64,000 nt of DNA. Source: Streptomyces spiralis (lineage in GTDB: Bacteria; Actinomycetota; Actinomycetes; Streptomycetales; Streptomycetaceae). The notes below the pieces were generated by a model. That model saw only the letters and a list, made by a program, of their open reading frames with translations. It was not told the DNA's origin and searched no databases. The DNA is taken from the NCBI RefSeq assembly GCF_014654675.1, contig NZ_BNBC01000002.1:124001-188000 (forward strand). The letters are read 5' to 3'. Both the position numbers and the translations under genes were made by a program. Each line of letters begins with the position of its first letter. Position 1 is the stretch's first letter. Positions 9,970 through 18,967 of the stretch are shown here, piece after piece.

Positions 9970-10776
9970 CGGGTCGCCGACGCGGATGGTGCCGGTCGCC
10001 TCGGGCACCAGGTTCTGCCCGAAGAGCAGTGCGCCGCCGAAGCGGCGGTGGCGTGCGAGGGTGCGCAGAGGCTCCTTGCCGCGCGCGGCGGTGGCCTGGT
10101 CGGTGGTGGTCACCACGCACCGGCCGCAGGGCCGGGCGACACGGAAGGCGACCTCGCCGATCGCGATGCGCCGCCAGTCGTCCTCGGCCCAGGCAGGGGT
10201 ACCGCCCACCACGACGCTCGGCCGGAAGCGGTTCATGGGCAGAGGGCCCTCCTCGGCGTGGTCGCCCTCGGCGATCAGCGAGTTGAGGGAGTCCAGGGAG
10301 GCGAGCGAGGTGAGCAGCAGCGGATATCCGTCGGCGAAGCTCACCGTCTCGCCCGGCAGCGCGTAGTCCGGGTCGATGGACCGGCGCGTGGCGGGGTCGT
10401 CCATGTGGACGAGGCGGACGCCGGCTCCCACGAGGCCGCTGCACCAGGCGTGCGCGGCGTCGTCGGCCGGGACGGCCTCCACCTTGTCGCCGAAGACGTC
10501 CACGGTCACCGTGGCACCCGGCTCCGGGACGGGCACGACGATCGGCTCGCGGCCCGGCGCGGACAGCCGAAGGCCGCCGCCGGGCACGAACTCGGCGACG
10601 GCCAACGCGAGATACGGCTGCTGGCGTTGCGTGACGACCTTTCCCCCGTCGTCGATCAGCACCCAGCGACGATCCCCGGCCAGCCCCCAGGGCTCCACGA
10701 CGGCCTCCCGGAGCCCCAGGGCCCGGAACGCCTTGACCGGGTGGATGTGTATCGAGCGCAGTTCCGCATTCCCCAT
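9952..10776 (-). CDS. MOSC domain protein (YcbX/mARC type)
   Basis: The 274-residue protein has an N-terminal MOSC beta-barrel domain (residues about 4-120, starting IHIHPVKAFRALGL with GLAGDRRWVLID) and a C-terminal MOSC domain (about 125-270). The C-terminal part has the conserved cysteine motif RPCGRCVVTTTDQ, whose first Cys would be the expected molybdenum ligand, and FGQNLVPEATGTIRVGD. Relatives bind sulfurated or dioxo molybdenum cofactor and reduce N-hydroxylated compounds. ATG at 10776 gives the complete first strand; the frame remains open upstream only as a shadow. The reading frame ends inside the 15-bp tandem repeat. Confidence 0.85.
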   Translation of the reverse strand: MGNAELRSIHIHPVKAFRALGLREAVVEPWGLAGDRRWVLIDDGGKVVTQRQQPYLALAVAEFVPGGGLRLSAPGREPIVVPVPEPGATVTVDVFGDKVEAVPADDAAHAWCSGLVGAGVRLVHMDDPATRRSIDPDYALPGETVSFADGYPLLLTSLASLDSLNSLIAEGDHAEEGPLPMNRFRPSVVVGGTPAWAEDDWRRIAIGEVAFRVARPCGRCVVTTTDQATAARGKEPLRTLARHRRFGGALLFGQNLVPEATGTIRVGDPVTILE

Positions 10777-10817
10777 GACCTCATCCTGCCAGGTGGCACG
10801 GACAGGCGAGGAGCGGA

Positions 10818-11270
10818 TCAGTACCCGCGGTACTGCTGGTTGTTGTACGGGTCCTGGTAGGGCGCCGGGGCGGGCCGCGGGGCCGCGGGGCGCATCGCCT
10901 CGTAGCCCGTGCCGCCCGTCATCGGGCGCGGTGGCATCGGCTGCTGCGGGGCCGGGTATCCGCGCGGCGCGGTGGCCTGCTGGGGGATGTACGCCGTGGG
11001 CGCCTGCTGCAGCGGGGTGGGCTGCGGCGCCTGCGGGTAACCGTAGGAGGGCTGGGACGGAGCCGCCGGGAGGGCGGGCAGCGCCGAGGGGAGCGCGGGC
11101 AGGTGGCTGCCCGGCGCGGGCAGGTGGCTTCCCGTGTCGTACGGCGCGGGGACCCGGATCGGGGCGATCTGCGGTGTGCCCCGCTCGGCGACGAGCGAGT
11201 CGTAGATCGGGGTGTCCGGGAAGGAGGCGGAGTAGTAGCCGCCGCCATAAGTGGAGCGGGGGGAGGTCAT
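10818..11270 (-). CDS. Pro/Gln/Tyr-rich protein (DUF6643-like)
   Basis: The 150-residue protein has a conserved N-terminal stretch (STYGGGYYSASFPDTPIYDS, residues 6-25) followed by a low-complexity tail rich in Pro, Gln, Ala and Tyr. It has no membrane span, signal peptide or catalytic motif. It fits an uncharacterised streptomycete family that I recall as DUF6643; the function is unknown. The ATG lies just after a good GGGGGGAGG site. It lies in the same direction as the MOSC gene, 41 bases upstream of it. Confidence 0.65.
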   Translation of the reverse strand: MTSPRSTYGGGYYSASFPDTPIYDSLVAERGTPQIAPIRVPAPYDTGSHLPAPGSHLPALPSALPALPAAPSQPSYGYPQAPQPTPLQQAPTAYIPQQATAPRGYPAPQQPMPPRPMTGGTGYEAMRPAAPRPAPAPYQDPYNNQQYRGY

Positions 11271-11560
11271 GGCACATAAGTTAAGCCCACGATGTGCTGG
11301 TTGGGGAGACCGATAAGAGGGTTGTTTTCCGTGTCCGCAGTGACGCGGAATACCCAATGCGAGCGAACTTGGTGAAAAAGGGGCGTCCCTCCGGGCCAGG
11401 ATCGTGTAAAGGGCGAGTTCCCGAGGGGTTACCGGAGGTTGCGCACGCGTGTTCCGGCGCTCGCCCGTGGGCGTACGCGCCGCCCGGGCATAGGTTGGGC
11501 GGGAGCGAGACGGCGGACTGCCGGACACGGCCGGGGCCGACACACGTGATGGGGGCGAGC

Positions 11561-12943
11561 ATGTCCATGTTGAAGGGGTCGAACACGCCGGTGCCGACCA
11601 CCACTCTGCGCGTGGAGGTGGGCCGGCGGTCCGGCCCGGGCATCCCCGACGTGGATGCCTCGGCGCTGCTGCTGGCGGGCGGGAAGGTGCGCTCGGACGG
11701 CGACTTCGTCTTCTACAACCAGCCCGCGCACCCCTCCGGGTCGGTGCGGTACGAGGGCAAGCGCGACCTCGGCGGCCGGGTCACCGACACTCTCCTGGTC
11801 GACCTCCCGCGCGTGGAGCCCTCGATCGACCGGGTCGTGCTCGCCGCCTCGGCGGACGGCGGCACGTTCGGCCGGGTGCCGGACCTGTACATCGAGGTGC
11901 GGGACGCCGCCGCGGGCACGCCGGTCGCCCGTTTCGACAGCACCGGCGCGAGCGTCGAGACCGCCTTCGTGCTGGGCGAGTTCTACCGCCGTCAGGGCGC
12001 CTGGAAGTTCCGGGCCGTGGGACAGGGCTACAGCAGCGGGCTGGAGGGCCTCGCCACGGACTTCGGCATCACGGTCGACGAGCCGCAGCACCCGGCCCAG
12101 CCCATGGCACCGACGCCCTACCCGGCACCGGCCCGGCCCGCGGCACCGACGGCAGCCCCCGCGCCTGCGCCCTCCCCGGCCATGGCACCGCCGCCCGCCG
12201 GGCCGCCCGTGCCCCTGCCCCCGCCCGTCGCCCCACCGGTCACCGTGCCGCCGCCCGCCACGGCACCCGCCATGCCCCCGCCGCCGGCCCCCGCGGCGTC
12301 TCCCGTCCGCCTCACCAAGGTGACGCTCACCAAGGCCGCCCCGTCGGTGTCGCTGACCAAACAGGGCGGCACCTCGGGGACCATGCGCGTGAACCTGAAC
12401 TGGCAGGTGCGCAAGCAGTTCGCCGGCTGGGGCAGCAAGCGCGGCCGGGCGGTCGCGATGCACAGGGACCTGGACCTCGACCTGTGCGCCCTCTACGAGC
12501 TGTCGGACGGCCGCAAGGGTGTCGTTCAGGCCCTCGGCAACGCCTTCGGCTCGGTGCACCGGCCCCCGTACATCCACCTCGACGGCGACGACCGCACCGG
12601 CGCCGTGACCACCGGCGAGAACCTGACGATCAACCTCGACCACACGAACGACTTCCGGCGCATCCTCGTCTTCGTGACGATCTACGAAGGCGCCCGCTCC
12701 TTCGCCGACCTGCACGCCACCGTCACCCTCCAGCCCCAGCACGGCGCCCCCGTCGACTTCTCCCTCGACGAGTGCACCGTGCCCTCCACGGTGTGCGCGC
12801 TCGCCCTGATCACCCACACCGGAGGTGACCTGGTCGTCCAGCGCGAGGCCCGCTACCTCGTGCCCGCGCGCGGGGTGAGCCCCCAGCGCACCGTCGACCA
12901 GGCCTACGGCTGGGGCATGAACTGGACGCCCGGCCGCAAGTGA
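11561..12943 (+). CDS. Tandem TerD-domain protein
   Basis: The 460-residue protein begins MSMLKGSNTPVPTTTLRVEV, the standard start of TerD-family proteins. The first TerD/CABP domain (residues about 1-175) has the DFVFYNQP and EGKRDLGGRVTDTLLVDL segments. A low-complexity Pro/Ala linker covers about 180-265, and a second TerD-like domain (about 270-460) has LNLNWQV, DLDLDLCALYEL and YIHLDGDDRTGA, where the acidic residues probably bind calcium. TerD proteins belong to the tellurite and stress-response network. ATG at 11561, behind GGGGGCGAG, fits the family start; upstream GTG 11546 and ATG 11549 are alternatives. Confidence 0.85.
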   Translation: MSMLKGSNTPVPTTTLRVEVGRRSGPGIPDVDASALLLAGGKVRSDGDFVFYNQPAHPSGSVRYEGKRDLGGRVTDTLLVDLPRVEPSIDRVVLAASADGGTFGRVPDLYIEVRDAAAGTPVARFDSTGASVETAFVLGEFYRRQGAWKFRAVGQGYSSGLEGLATDFGITVDEPQHPAQPMAPTPYPAPARPAAPTAAPAPAPSPAMAPPPAGPPVPLPPPVAPPVTVPPPATAPAMPPPPAPAASPVRLTKVTLTKAAPSVSLTKQGGTSGTMRVNLNWQVRKQFAGWGSKRGRAVAMHRDLDLDLCALYELSDGRKGVVQALGNAFGSVHRPPYIHLDGDDRTGAVTTGENLTINLDHTNDFRRILVFVTIYEGARSFADLHATVTLQPQHGAPVDFSLDECTVPSTVCALALITHTGGDLVVQREARYLVPARGVSPQRTVDQAYGWGMNWTPGRK

Positions 12944-12983
12944 GCGGCCGACCCTTGCCCGTGGCGGGCTCGCCGGTGAGCGC

Positions 12984-14165
12984 TCAGCCCTCCTCGGGCA
13001 CGGCGTCCGGGCGCGCGTAGGTGCGGCCCTTCCAGGCCGCACCCCGGCCCCGGTAGTGCTGCACCGCCGAGTCCACCGTCATCAGCAGATAGAGGAACGC
13101 CGTGAACGGCAGCAGCGGAGCGAGCCACAGCGGCTGGCGGTAGTACCGCAGCATCGGCACGTACGTCGCCGTCATCACCAGCCACGCCGCGCCACCGGCC
13201 CCTGCCGCCGCCGCGTCGCCCGCCGCCAGGCCCGCGACGAGTGCCACCGGAGGCACCAGGTACACCAGCGCCAGCCCGGCGACCGTGCCGAGCAGCAGCA
13301 GCGGGTTGTGGCGCAGTTGCGCGTAGGCGCTGCGCGAGACCATCCGCCACAGGTCGTGCAGGCGCGGATACGGGCGCACGCTGTCCACCCCGTCGGCCAG
13401 GCCCAGCCAGATGTGCCCGCCGCTGCCCTTGACCGCCCGGGCGAGGGCCACGTCGTCGATCACCGCGTGCCGGATCGCGTCCGGGATCCGCGCCCGTTCG
13501 GCGGCCTCGGCGCGCAGCAGCACGCAACCGCCCGCGGCCGCCGCCGTCCGACCGTGCCTGCGCCCGATCCGGCGGAACGGATACAACTGCGCGAAGAAGT
13601 ACACGAACGCCGGTACGACCAGCCGCTCCCACAGGGATTCGACGCGCAGCCGGGCCATCTGCGAGACGGCGTCGAAGCCCCCGGTGCGGGCCGCCGCCAC
13701 CAGACGGCGCAGGCTGTCCGGGGCGTGGGCGATGTCGGCATCGGTCAGCAGCAGGAACTCGGGACCACGCGCGCGTGCCAGGCCGATGCCGTGCCGTACG
13801 GCCCACAGCTTGCCGGTCCACCCCGCGGGCGGCTCGCCCGGCGAACTCACGGTCAGCGGCAGCCCGCCGGCGCGCCGCGCCAGTTGCCGGGCCAGCTCAC
13901 CGGTGCCGTCACTGCTGCCGTCGTCGACGAGGAAGACCTCCGCCCGCCCCGGGTAGTCCTGCGCGAGCAGCGACGGAAGGCTCTCGCCGAGCACCGCGGC
14001 CTCGTCCCGCGCGGGCACCACGACGCATACCGTCGGCCAGTCGTCCGGGGCCGGCTCCACCGCGGGTGGCAGTCTGACGTCCGTACGCCAGAAGAAGCCC
14101 TGGCAGAGCAGCAGCCACAACCAGGCGGCCAGTGATGCGACGGCGGTCCACACGATCACGCTCAC
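12984..14165 (-). CDS. Membrane glycosyltransferase family 2 (HpnB-like)
   Basis: The 393-residue protein has an N-terminal membrane anchor (residues about 3-22), a GT-A domain with CVVVPARDEA (about 45), the metal-binding pair VDDGSSDG (about 80) and TDADI (about 142), and the acceptor-site region VIDDVALARAVKGSGGHIW (about 238). Three C-terminal hydrophobic spans (about 285-370) follow. Organisation and length match hopanoid-associated HpnB-type glycosyltransferases, but no hopanoid gene lies nearby, so the acceptor lipid is unknown. The GTG start has only a weak GGGGC site. It is divergent from the racemase gene with a 57-base gap and converges with the TerD gene. Confidence 0.8.
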   Translation of the reverse strand: MSVIVWTAVASLAAWLWLLLCQGFFWRTDVRLPPAVEPAPDDWPTVCVVVPARDEAAVLGESLPSLLAQDYPGRAEVFLVDDGSSDGTGELARQLARRAGGLPLTVSSPGEPPAGWTGKLWAVRHGIGLARARGPEFLLLTDADIAHAPDSLRRLVAAARTGGFDAVSQMARLRVESLWERLVVPAFVYFFAQLYPFRRIGRRHGRTAAAAGGCVLLRAEAAERARIPDAIRHAVIDDVALARAVKGSGGHIWLGLADGVDSVRPYPRLHDLWRMVSRSAYAQLRHNPLLLLGTVAGLALVYLVPPVALVAGLAAGDAAAAGAGGAAWLVMTATYVPMLRYYRQPLWLAPLLPFTAFLYLLMTVDSAVQHYRGRGAAWKGRTYARPDAVPEEG

Positions 14166-14222
14166 GCCCGCAGTCTGCCCCACCGGGGCGTCCCGTACGA
14201 CGGGATCGTCTATCGTGGCCGG

Positions 14223-15008
14223 GTGAAGATCGCGCTCATGGACTCCGGAATCGGGCTGCTGGCGGCCACCGCCGCGGTGCGGCGCCTGCGCCCCGACGCA
14301 GATCTGGTGCTCTCCCTGGACCCCGCGGGCATGCCCTGGGGGCCACGCACTCCGGAGGACCTCACCGCCCGCGCGGTGGCCGTCGCCGAGGCGGCCGCCG
14401 CCCTCGGCCCCGACGCCCTGATCGTCGGCTGCAACACCGCGACCGTGCACGCGCTGACCACCCTGCGGGACCGCCTCGAACCGGACCTGCCGGTCATCGG
14501 CACGGTGCCCGCGATCAAGCCGGCCGCGGCCGGTGGCGGGCCCGTCGCCATCTGGGCCACCCCCGCCACCACCGGCAGCCCCTACCAGCAGGGGCTCATC
14601 CGCGACTTCGCCGACGGCGTGCCGGTCACCGAGGTGCCCTGCTGGGGGCTGGCGGAGGCCGTGGAGCACGCCGACCAGGCCGCGATCGACGAGGCCGTGA
14701 CCGCCGCCGCCGGGCTCACCCCCGACGACGTGACGACCGTCGTCCTGGGCTGCACCCACTACGAACTGGTCGCCGACCGCATCCGGGCCGCCGTGCAGCG
14801 CCCGGACCGTCCGCCACTGGTGCTGCACGGCTCGGCCGGCGCCGTCGCCGCACAGGCCCTGCGCCGGCTCGGTGCCCGCCCCGAGCCCGAGACCGCGGCC
14901 ACAGGCACCGTCACGGTGCTGCTCAACGGGCAGGAGGGCACACTGCCCGCGCCGGCCCTCGCGTACGCGGAGGGCCGCCTGCTCGAGGCCGTCACCCCGG
15001 CCCGCTGA
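14223..15008 (+). CDS. Glutamate/aspartate racemase-family protein (MurI-like)
   Basis: The 261-residue protein has the Asp/Glu racemase fold. An N-terminal DSGIGLLAA is followed by the first catalytic cysteine C70 (VGCNTATVH), and the second is C177 (LGCTHYEL), both in family context. A substrate loop DPAGMPWGPRT replaces the more usual D-T-A-R-x-P-Y-G form, so the substrate may differ from that of the canonical MurI. Cofactor-independent racemisation is expected in the cytoplasm. The first codon is GTG. The change in the substrate loop and the absence of cell-wall neighbours make a second, specialised racemase likely. Confidence 0.75.
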   Translation: MKIALMDSGIGLLAATAAVRRLRPDADLVLSLDPAGMPWGPRTPEDLTARAVAVAEAAAALGPDALIVGCNTATVHALTTLRDRLEPDLPVIGTVPAIKPAAAGGGPVAIWATPATTGSPYQQGLIRDFADGVPVTEVPCWGLAEAVEHADQAAIDEAVTAAAGLTPDDVTTVVLGCTHYELVADRIRAAVQRPDRPPLVLHGSAGAVAAQALRRLGARPEPETAATGTVTVLLNGQEGTLPAPALAYAEGRLLEAVTPAR

Positions 15009-15113
15009 CGCACGGTCGCGTTCCGGACACACCCGTCGCGTACGCGCCGGTACGGAACACTCCCCGTGTGCGACGCGCTACCCGCAGGGCGAAACCTGAG
15101 TAACCTCATTGAC

Positions 15114-15656
15114 ATGAGGGACCACTCCCGCAGCGAGGACGGGCCGCACCCCGAGGTCTGGACGGGCCGCGCCACCAACCGCTTCCAGTGGCTGCTGGCG
15201 CTGGTCGGCGCCGCCTGCCTGGCCCTCGGCATCGAGCTGGCCGTGGACTCGGCCTGGAGTTCCGGGGTCGCCCCGCTGGTGATGTCCGTCGTGGGCTGCA
15301 TCGCCGCCGGGCTGCTGGTTCTCTTCGGCACCCTCGCCTTCGTCCATGTCGCACTGAAAGTCGACAAGGAGACATTGGAGGTGCGCTGCGGCCACATCGG
15401 CCTGCCGCGCCGGCGCATCCCGCTCGCCCATGTGGCGGGCGCCGAGTTCGTCCCTCACGTCACTCCGCGCCACTGGGGCGGCTGGGGATATCGCTGGCGG
15501 CCCGAGAAGGGCACCGCCGTCGTCGTACGGCGCGGTGAGGGCGTCGTGCTGCGCCTGTGGGACGGACACACGTTCACGATCACCGTGGACAACGCCGAGT
15601 CGGCGGTACGCGTGATCAAGGACCGCCTGCACCCGCCGGCACGCGGGCGGGTCTGA
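15114..15656 (+). CDS. Two-span membrane protein of unknown function
   Basis: The 180-residue protein has two hydrophobic segments (about residues 24-45, WLLALVGAACLALGIELAV, and 52-78, LVMSVVGCIAAGLLVLFG). A C-terminal cytoplasmic beta-rich domain (about 80-175) contains LEVRCGHIGLPRRRIPL and RWRPEKGTAVVVRRG, resembling the PH-like folds of several small actinobacterial membrane proteins. No catalytic motif is evident. The ATG start has a weak ribosome site. It follows the racemase gene in the same direction after 105 bases. Confidence 0.6.
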   Translation: MRDHSRSEDGPHPEVWTGRATNRFQWLLALVGAACLALGIELAVDSAWSSGVAPLVMSVVGCIAAGLLVLFGTLAFVHVALKVDKETLEVRCGHIGLPRRRIPLAHVAGAEFVPHVTPRHWGGWGYRWRPEKGTAVVVRRGEGVVLRLWDGHTFTITVDNAESAVRVIKDRLHPPARGRV

Positions 15657-15860
15657 GCGGCGTCGGCGGCCTCCGTCCGGGTCCGAGTGGCGGCGGCTCC
15701 GATCGGGTCTGAGCGACCGCGTCGGGCGGCCGTACCTGAGCGGCTTCGCACACGCGCCGCCGATGCACGACATGCCCGCGCCACCCGGAGAGGCGGACTC
15801 GCCACGGCGTCGGCCGGTCCCGCCGGGGCCTGCTGCCGCATCCTCGTCGCACCCGTCCGG

Positions 15861-17015
15861 TCAGGGCGCCGGCTGGTTCTGTCCAGGCCGTTGCCGCTGG
15901 TCCGTCGGGTCGGCCTCGTCACGGTGCCGGCCCGTTCCGTCCGGGCCGCCCCCGTATCGCGTCGGGCCCGCCTCGTCGGCCAGCGGGCGGGCCGTCGCCG
16001 TGCCGGCCAACAGACCCGCGCCCACCGACACTGCGGTGAAACTCAGCGCGTCGCCCACGGTGGCGATCACCGCGAGAGCCGTGAGCGCCGCGCCCGCGGT
16101 GAGGGCGAGCGGCGTGGGACGCGCGGTCCGCCACAGCGCGTAGAGCAGCCAGCCGTACGCCACCGCCAGCAGCCCCACGCCGATCAGTCCCTGCTCGGCC
16201 GCCTGCTGGAACAGCGCCGAGTGCGGCTTGCCGTCGGGTTGCAGCGACTGTGCGGCCGTCGGACTGAAGTCCACGAAACGGCCAGGTCCGGCACCCAGGC
16301 CCGCGTTCCGGTGGGCGAGCCGCAGCGCGTCCCGCCACAGCTGGACGCGGTGCTGTGTCAGCCGGCCCTCCAGGACCTCGGCGAGCCCGTCGGGCAGGAC
16401 CCGCGCGGCGACCGCCCAGCTCGCCCCGGTCACCGCGGCCGCGACGAGGGCGAGACCCGCGATGGCGGGGCCGCGACGGCGCATCCGGCCCGCGGCGAGC
16501 GAGCAGAGCAGCACCGCGGTGCAGCAGACGAAACCACTGCCCGAGCCGAGAACGGCCGCCGTCAACGCGATCGCGACGGCCAGCGCGCGCAGCGCCAGCC
16601 GTACGGCCGGGGCGGTCGCCGCCCAGGCGGCGCAGCAGGCGGCACCCGCGGACAGGGCCAGCACGGCGGCGGTGGCGCCCGCGTGCCCCAGCGGGCCGGC
16701 GAACCGCGGCCCCGGCGCCAGCCCGGGGACCGTCACGGCCAGCGCCAGGCCGGCCAGCGCCCCGGTGCAGGGCGCGGCGACCGGCAGCAGGGCGCCGCCT
16801 ATGCGTCCGGTCGCGTACCCGGCGGCCACGGCCAGCACGGCGAGCAGCACGCCCTCGGGCCGGCCCTCGTGCAGCGCGCCGGTGACCAGCGACCAGGTGG
16901 CGCAGGCTCCCAGCACCACCACACCGGCCGCGTCAGAAACGTTTCGACGCCCGTCGTCCCCGTGTCTTCCGTCGTCCCCGCATCTTCCCCCGTCCGCCCC
17001 GCCCGCGGACGTCAT
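15861..17015 (-). CDS. O-antigen ligase/Wzy-like polytopic membrane protein
   Basis: The 384-residue protein has about nine hydrophobic segments and the Wzy/WaaL-type hallmark of a periplasmic loop with an H-R-N-A-G-L-G-x-G-x-G-R-F motif (HRNAGLGAGPGRFVDF, about residue 255), followed by HSALFQQAAEQGLIGVGLL. These enzymes join undecaprenyl-linked glycans to an acceptor, although O-antigen itself is absent in Gram-positives. Both ends are low-complexity and charged. The ATG is tentative because the GAGGGG site lies about 15 bases upstream. It is divergent from lnt. Confidence 0.7.
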   Translation of the reverse strand: MTSAGGADGGRCGDDGRHGDDGRRNVSDAAGVVVLGACATWSLVTGALHEGRPEGVLLAVLAVAAGYATGRIGGALLPVAAPCTGALAGLALAVTVPGLAPGPRFAGPLGHAGATAAVLALSAGAACCAAWAATAPAVRLALRALAVAIALTAAVLGSGSGFVCCTAVLLCSLAAGRMRRRGPAIAGLALVAAAVTGASWAVAARVLPDGLAEVLEGRLTQHRVQLWRDALRLAHRNAGLGAGPGRFVDFSPTAAQSLQPDGKPHSALFQQAAEQGLIGVGLLAVAYGWLLYALWRTARPTPLALTAGAALTALAVIATVGDALSFTAVSVGAGLLAGTATARPLADEAGPTRYGGGPDGTGRHRDEADPTDQRQRPGQNQPAP

Positions 17016-17265
17016 CTCAGTGGACCGCACCCCTCGCCCCCCGCAACCCCGGTCGCCCCCGACCCGTTCCCCTGTCCGGCCGGCCCACTCCGGCAACGAC
17101 AGGCCGCAGACCGGGCCCCCGGCACACCGTAACGGCTGATGACCGGATTGTGGACGTCCCGTGCGGGAACCGGGCGCACTCCTGCTGGTGCCGTGTCCCG
17201 GACCGTGGCGTACGCCCCACGGACCGAGCTGTCGAGGCCCAGGTCAACCGCCGTACACTCCCGGG

Positions 17266-18894
17266 ATGACCGTCACCGCAACTTCCGTCGGCGAGTCGGA
17301 GCGGCTGAGCCCGCAGTCCGCTCCCGCGCTCTGGCGCGCGAGGCTCGTCCGGCTCGTGCCCGCCGCTGCCGCCGCGCTGTCCGGGCTGCTGCTCTACGTC
17401 AGCTTCCCGCCGCGCACACTGTGGTGGCTGGCGCTGCCGGCCTTCGCCGTCCTGGGCGGGGTGCTGCGCGGCCGGGGCTGGAAGGCCGCGCTGGGTCTCG
17501 GCTACCTCTTCGGCCTCGGTTTCCTGCTGCCGCTGCTGGTGTGGACCGGCGTGGAGGTCGGACCCGGTCCGTGGCTGGCGCTCGTCGCGGTGGAGGCGAT
17601 CTTCGTCGCCCTGGTCGGGGCGGGCATCGCCGCGGTGTCGAAGCTGCCGGCGTGGCCGGTGTGGGCGGCGGCCGTGTGGATCGCCGGTGAGGCGGTACGC
17701 GCGCGCGTGCCGTTCGACGGCTTCCCCTGGGGCAAGATCGCCTTCGGGCAGGCGGACGGCGTGTTCCTGCCGCTGGCCGCGGTCGGCGGCACACCGGTGC
17801 TCGGCTTCGCCGTGGTGCTGTGCGGCTTCGGCCTGGGCGAGGCCGTGAGGGTGGCGGTGGAGGGGCGGCGCACCCGGGCCCTGCGGCGTTCGGCCGCCGC
17901 CGCGGCCCTGCTCAGCGTGGCCGTGCCGGTGGCGGGCGCGGTGGCCGCCCGCGGCCTGGTCAGCGACAAGGCCGAGAACGGTGCCGTGACGGTCGCGGTC
18001 ATCCAGGGCAACGTGCCGCGCTCGGGTCTGGAGTTCAACGCCCAGCGCCGCGCCGTCCTCGACTACCACGCGCGCGAGACGCTGCGCCTGGCGGCCGACG
18101 TGAAGGCGGGCAAGGCCGCCCGGCCCGACTTCGTGCTCTGGCCGGAGAACTCCTCCGACATCGACCCCTTCGCCTATCCCGACGCGCGCATGGTCATCGA
18201 CCAGGCGGCGAAGGCGATCGGCGTGCCGATCTCGGTGGGCAGCGTCGTCGAGCGGGACGGCAGGCTGCTGAACGAGCAGATCCTGTGGGACCCGGCCAAG
18301 GGACCCGTCCAGACCTATGACAAGCGGCAGATCCAGCCGTTCGGTGAGTACCTGCCGCTGCGCCCGCTGCTCGGCGCGATCAACAAGGACTGGACCTCGA
18401 TGGTCCGCCGGGACTTCAGCCGCGGCACCCAGCCGGGCGTGTTCACCATCGACGGCGCCAAGGTCGGCCTGGCCACCTGCTACGAGGCCGCCTTCGACTG
18501 GGCCGTGCGCGACACGGTCACCCACGGGGCGCAGATGATCTCCGTACCGAGCAACAACGCGACCTTCGACCGCAGCGAGATGACCTACCAGCAGCTCGCC
18601 ATGTCCCGGATCCGCGCGGTCGAGCACAGCCGGACCGTCACCGTGCCGGTCACCAGCGGTGTCAGCGCGGTGATCATGCCCGACGGGCGCATCACGCAGA
18701 AGACCGGCATGTTCACCCCCGCCTACCTGGTCCAGAAGGTGCCGCTGCGCTCCTCCAAGACGCCCGCGACCGAGCTGGGCATCGCGCCGGAGATCGCTCT
18801 CGTCCTCCTCGCCGCGGGCGGCCTGGGCTGGGCGATCGGGGCCGGTGTGCGCGGGCGGCGCACGGAGGCCGCGGAGTCGGCCACGGCCGGGTAA
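17266..18894 (+). CDS. lnt: Apolipoprotein N-acyltransferase
   Basis: The 542-residue enzyme transfers an acyl chain to the N-terminal cysteine of lipoproteins at the outer face of the membrane. About six membrane spans (residues 30-215) precede a nitrilase-type domain with the complete catalytic triad: E294 in WPENSS, K353 in YDKRQIQPFGEYLP and C405 in ATCYEAAF. A final span anchors the C-terminus. ATG at 17266 is the first methionine before the conserved helix; the frame is open further upstream without support. Streptomyces often have two Lnt homologues. Lipoproteins in this window, such as the three binding proteins, would be possible substrates. Confidence 0.9.
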   Translation: MTVTATSVGESERLSPQSAPALWRARLVRLVPAAAAALSGLLLYVSFPPRTLWWLALPAFAVLGGVLRGRGWKAALGLGYLFGLGFLLPLLVWTGVEVGPGPWLALVAVEAIFVALVGAGIAAVSKLPAWPVWAAAVWIAGEAVRARVPFDGFPWGKIAFGQADGVFLPLAAVGGTPVLGFAVVLCGFGLGEAVRVAVEGRRTRALRRSAAAAALLSVAVPVAGAVAARGLVSDKAENGAVTVAVIQGNVPRSGLEFNAQRRAVLDYHARETLRLAADVKAGKAARPDFVLWPENSSDIDPFAYPDARMVIDQAAKAIGVPISVGSVVERDGRLLNEQILWDPAKGPVQTYDKRQIQPFGEYLPLRPLLGAINKDWTSMVRRDFSRGTQPGVFTIDGAKVGLATCYEAAFDWAVRDTVTHGAQMISVPSNNATFDRSEMTYQQLAMSRIRAVEHSRTVTVPVTSGVSAVIMPDGRITQKTGMFTPAYLVQKVPLRSSKTPATELGIAPEIALVLLAAGGLGWAIGAGVRGRRTEAAESATAG

Positions 18895-18967
18895 CCGCAC
18901 GCCGGACGTACGCCCCCGGACCGTGCCGCGATCCGGGGATCCGGCCCGGGCCCGTTAGGGTCGCTCC

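Noticed and set aside
12957..12969. GCCCG-TGG-CGGGC mini-hairpin between the TerD and glycosyltransferase genes
   Set aside because: A five-base stem is too short to call a terminator in high-GC DNA.
15646..15745. Imperfect GC-rich repeats around CGGGTCTGAGCGGC behind the two-span membrane protein
   Set aside because: Units vary in length and identity; in this composition such similarity is expected by chance.
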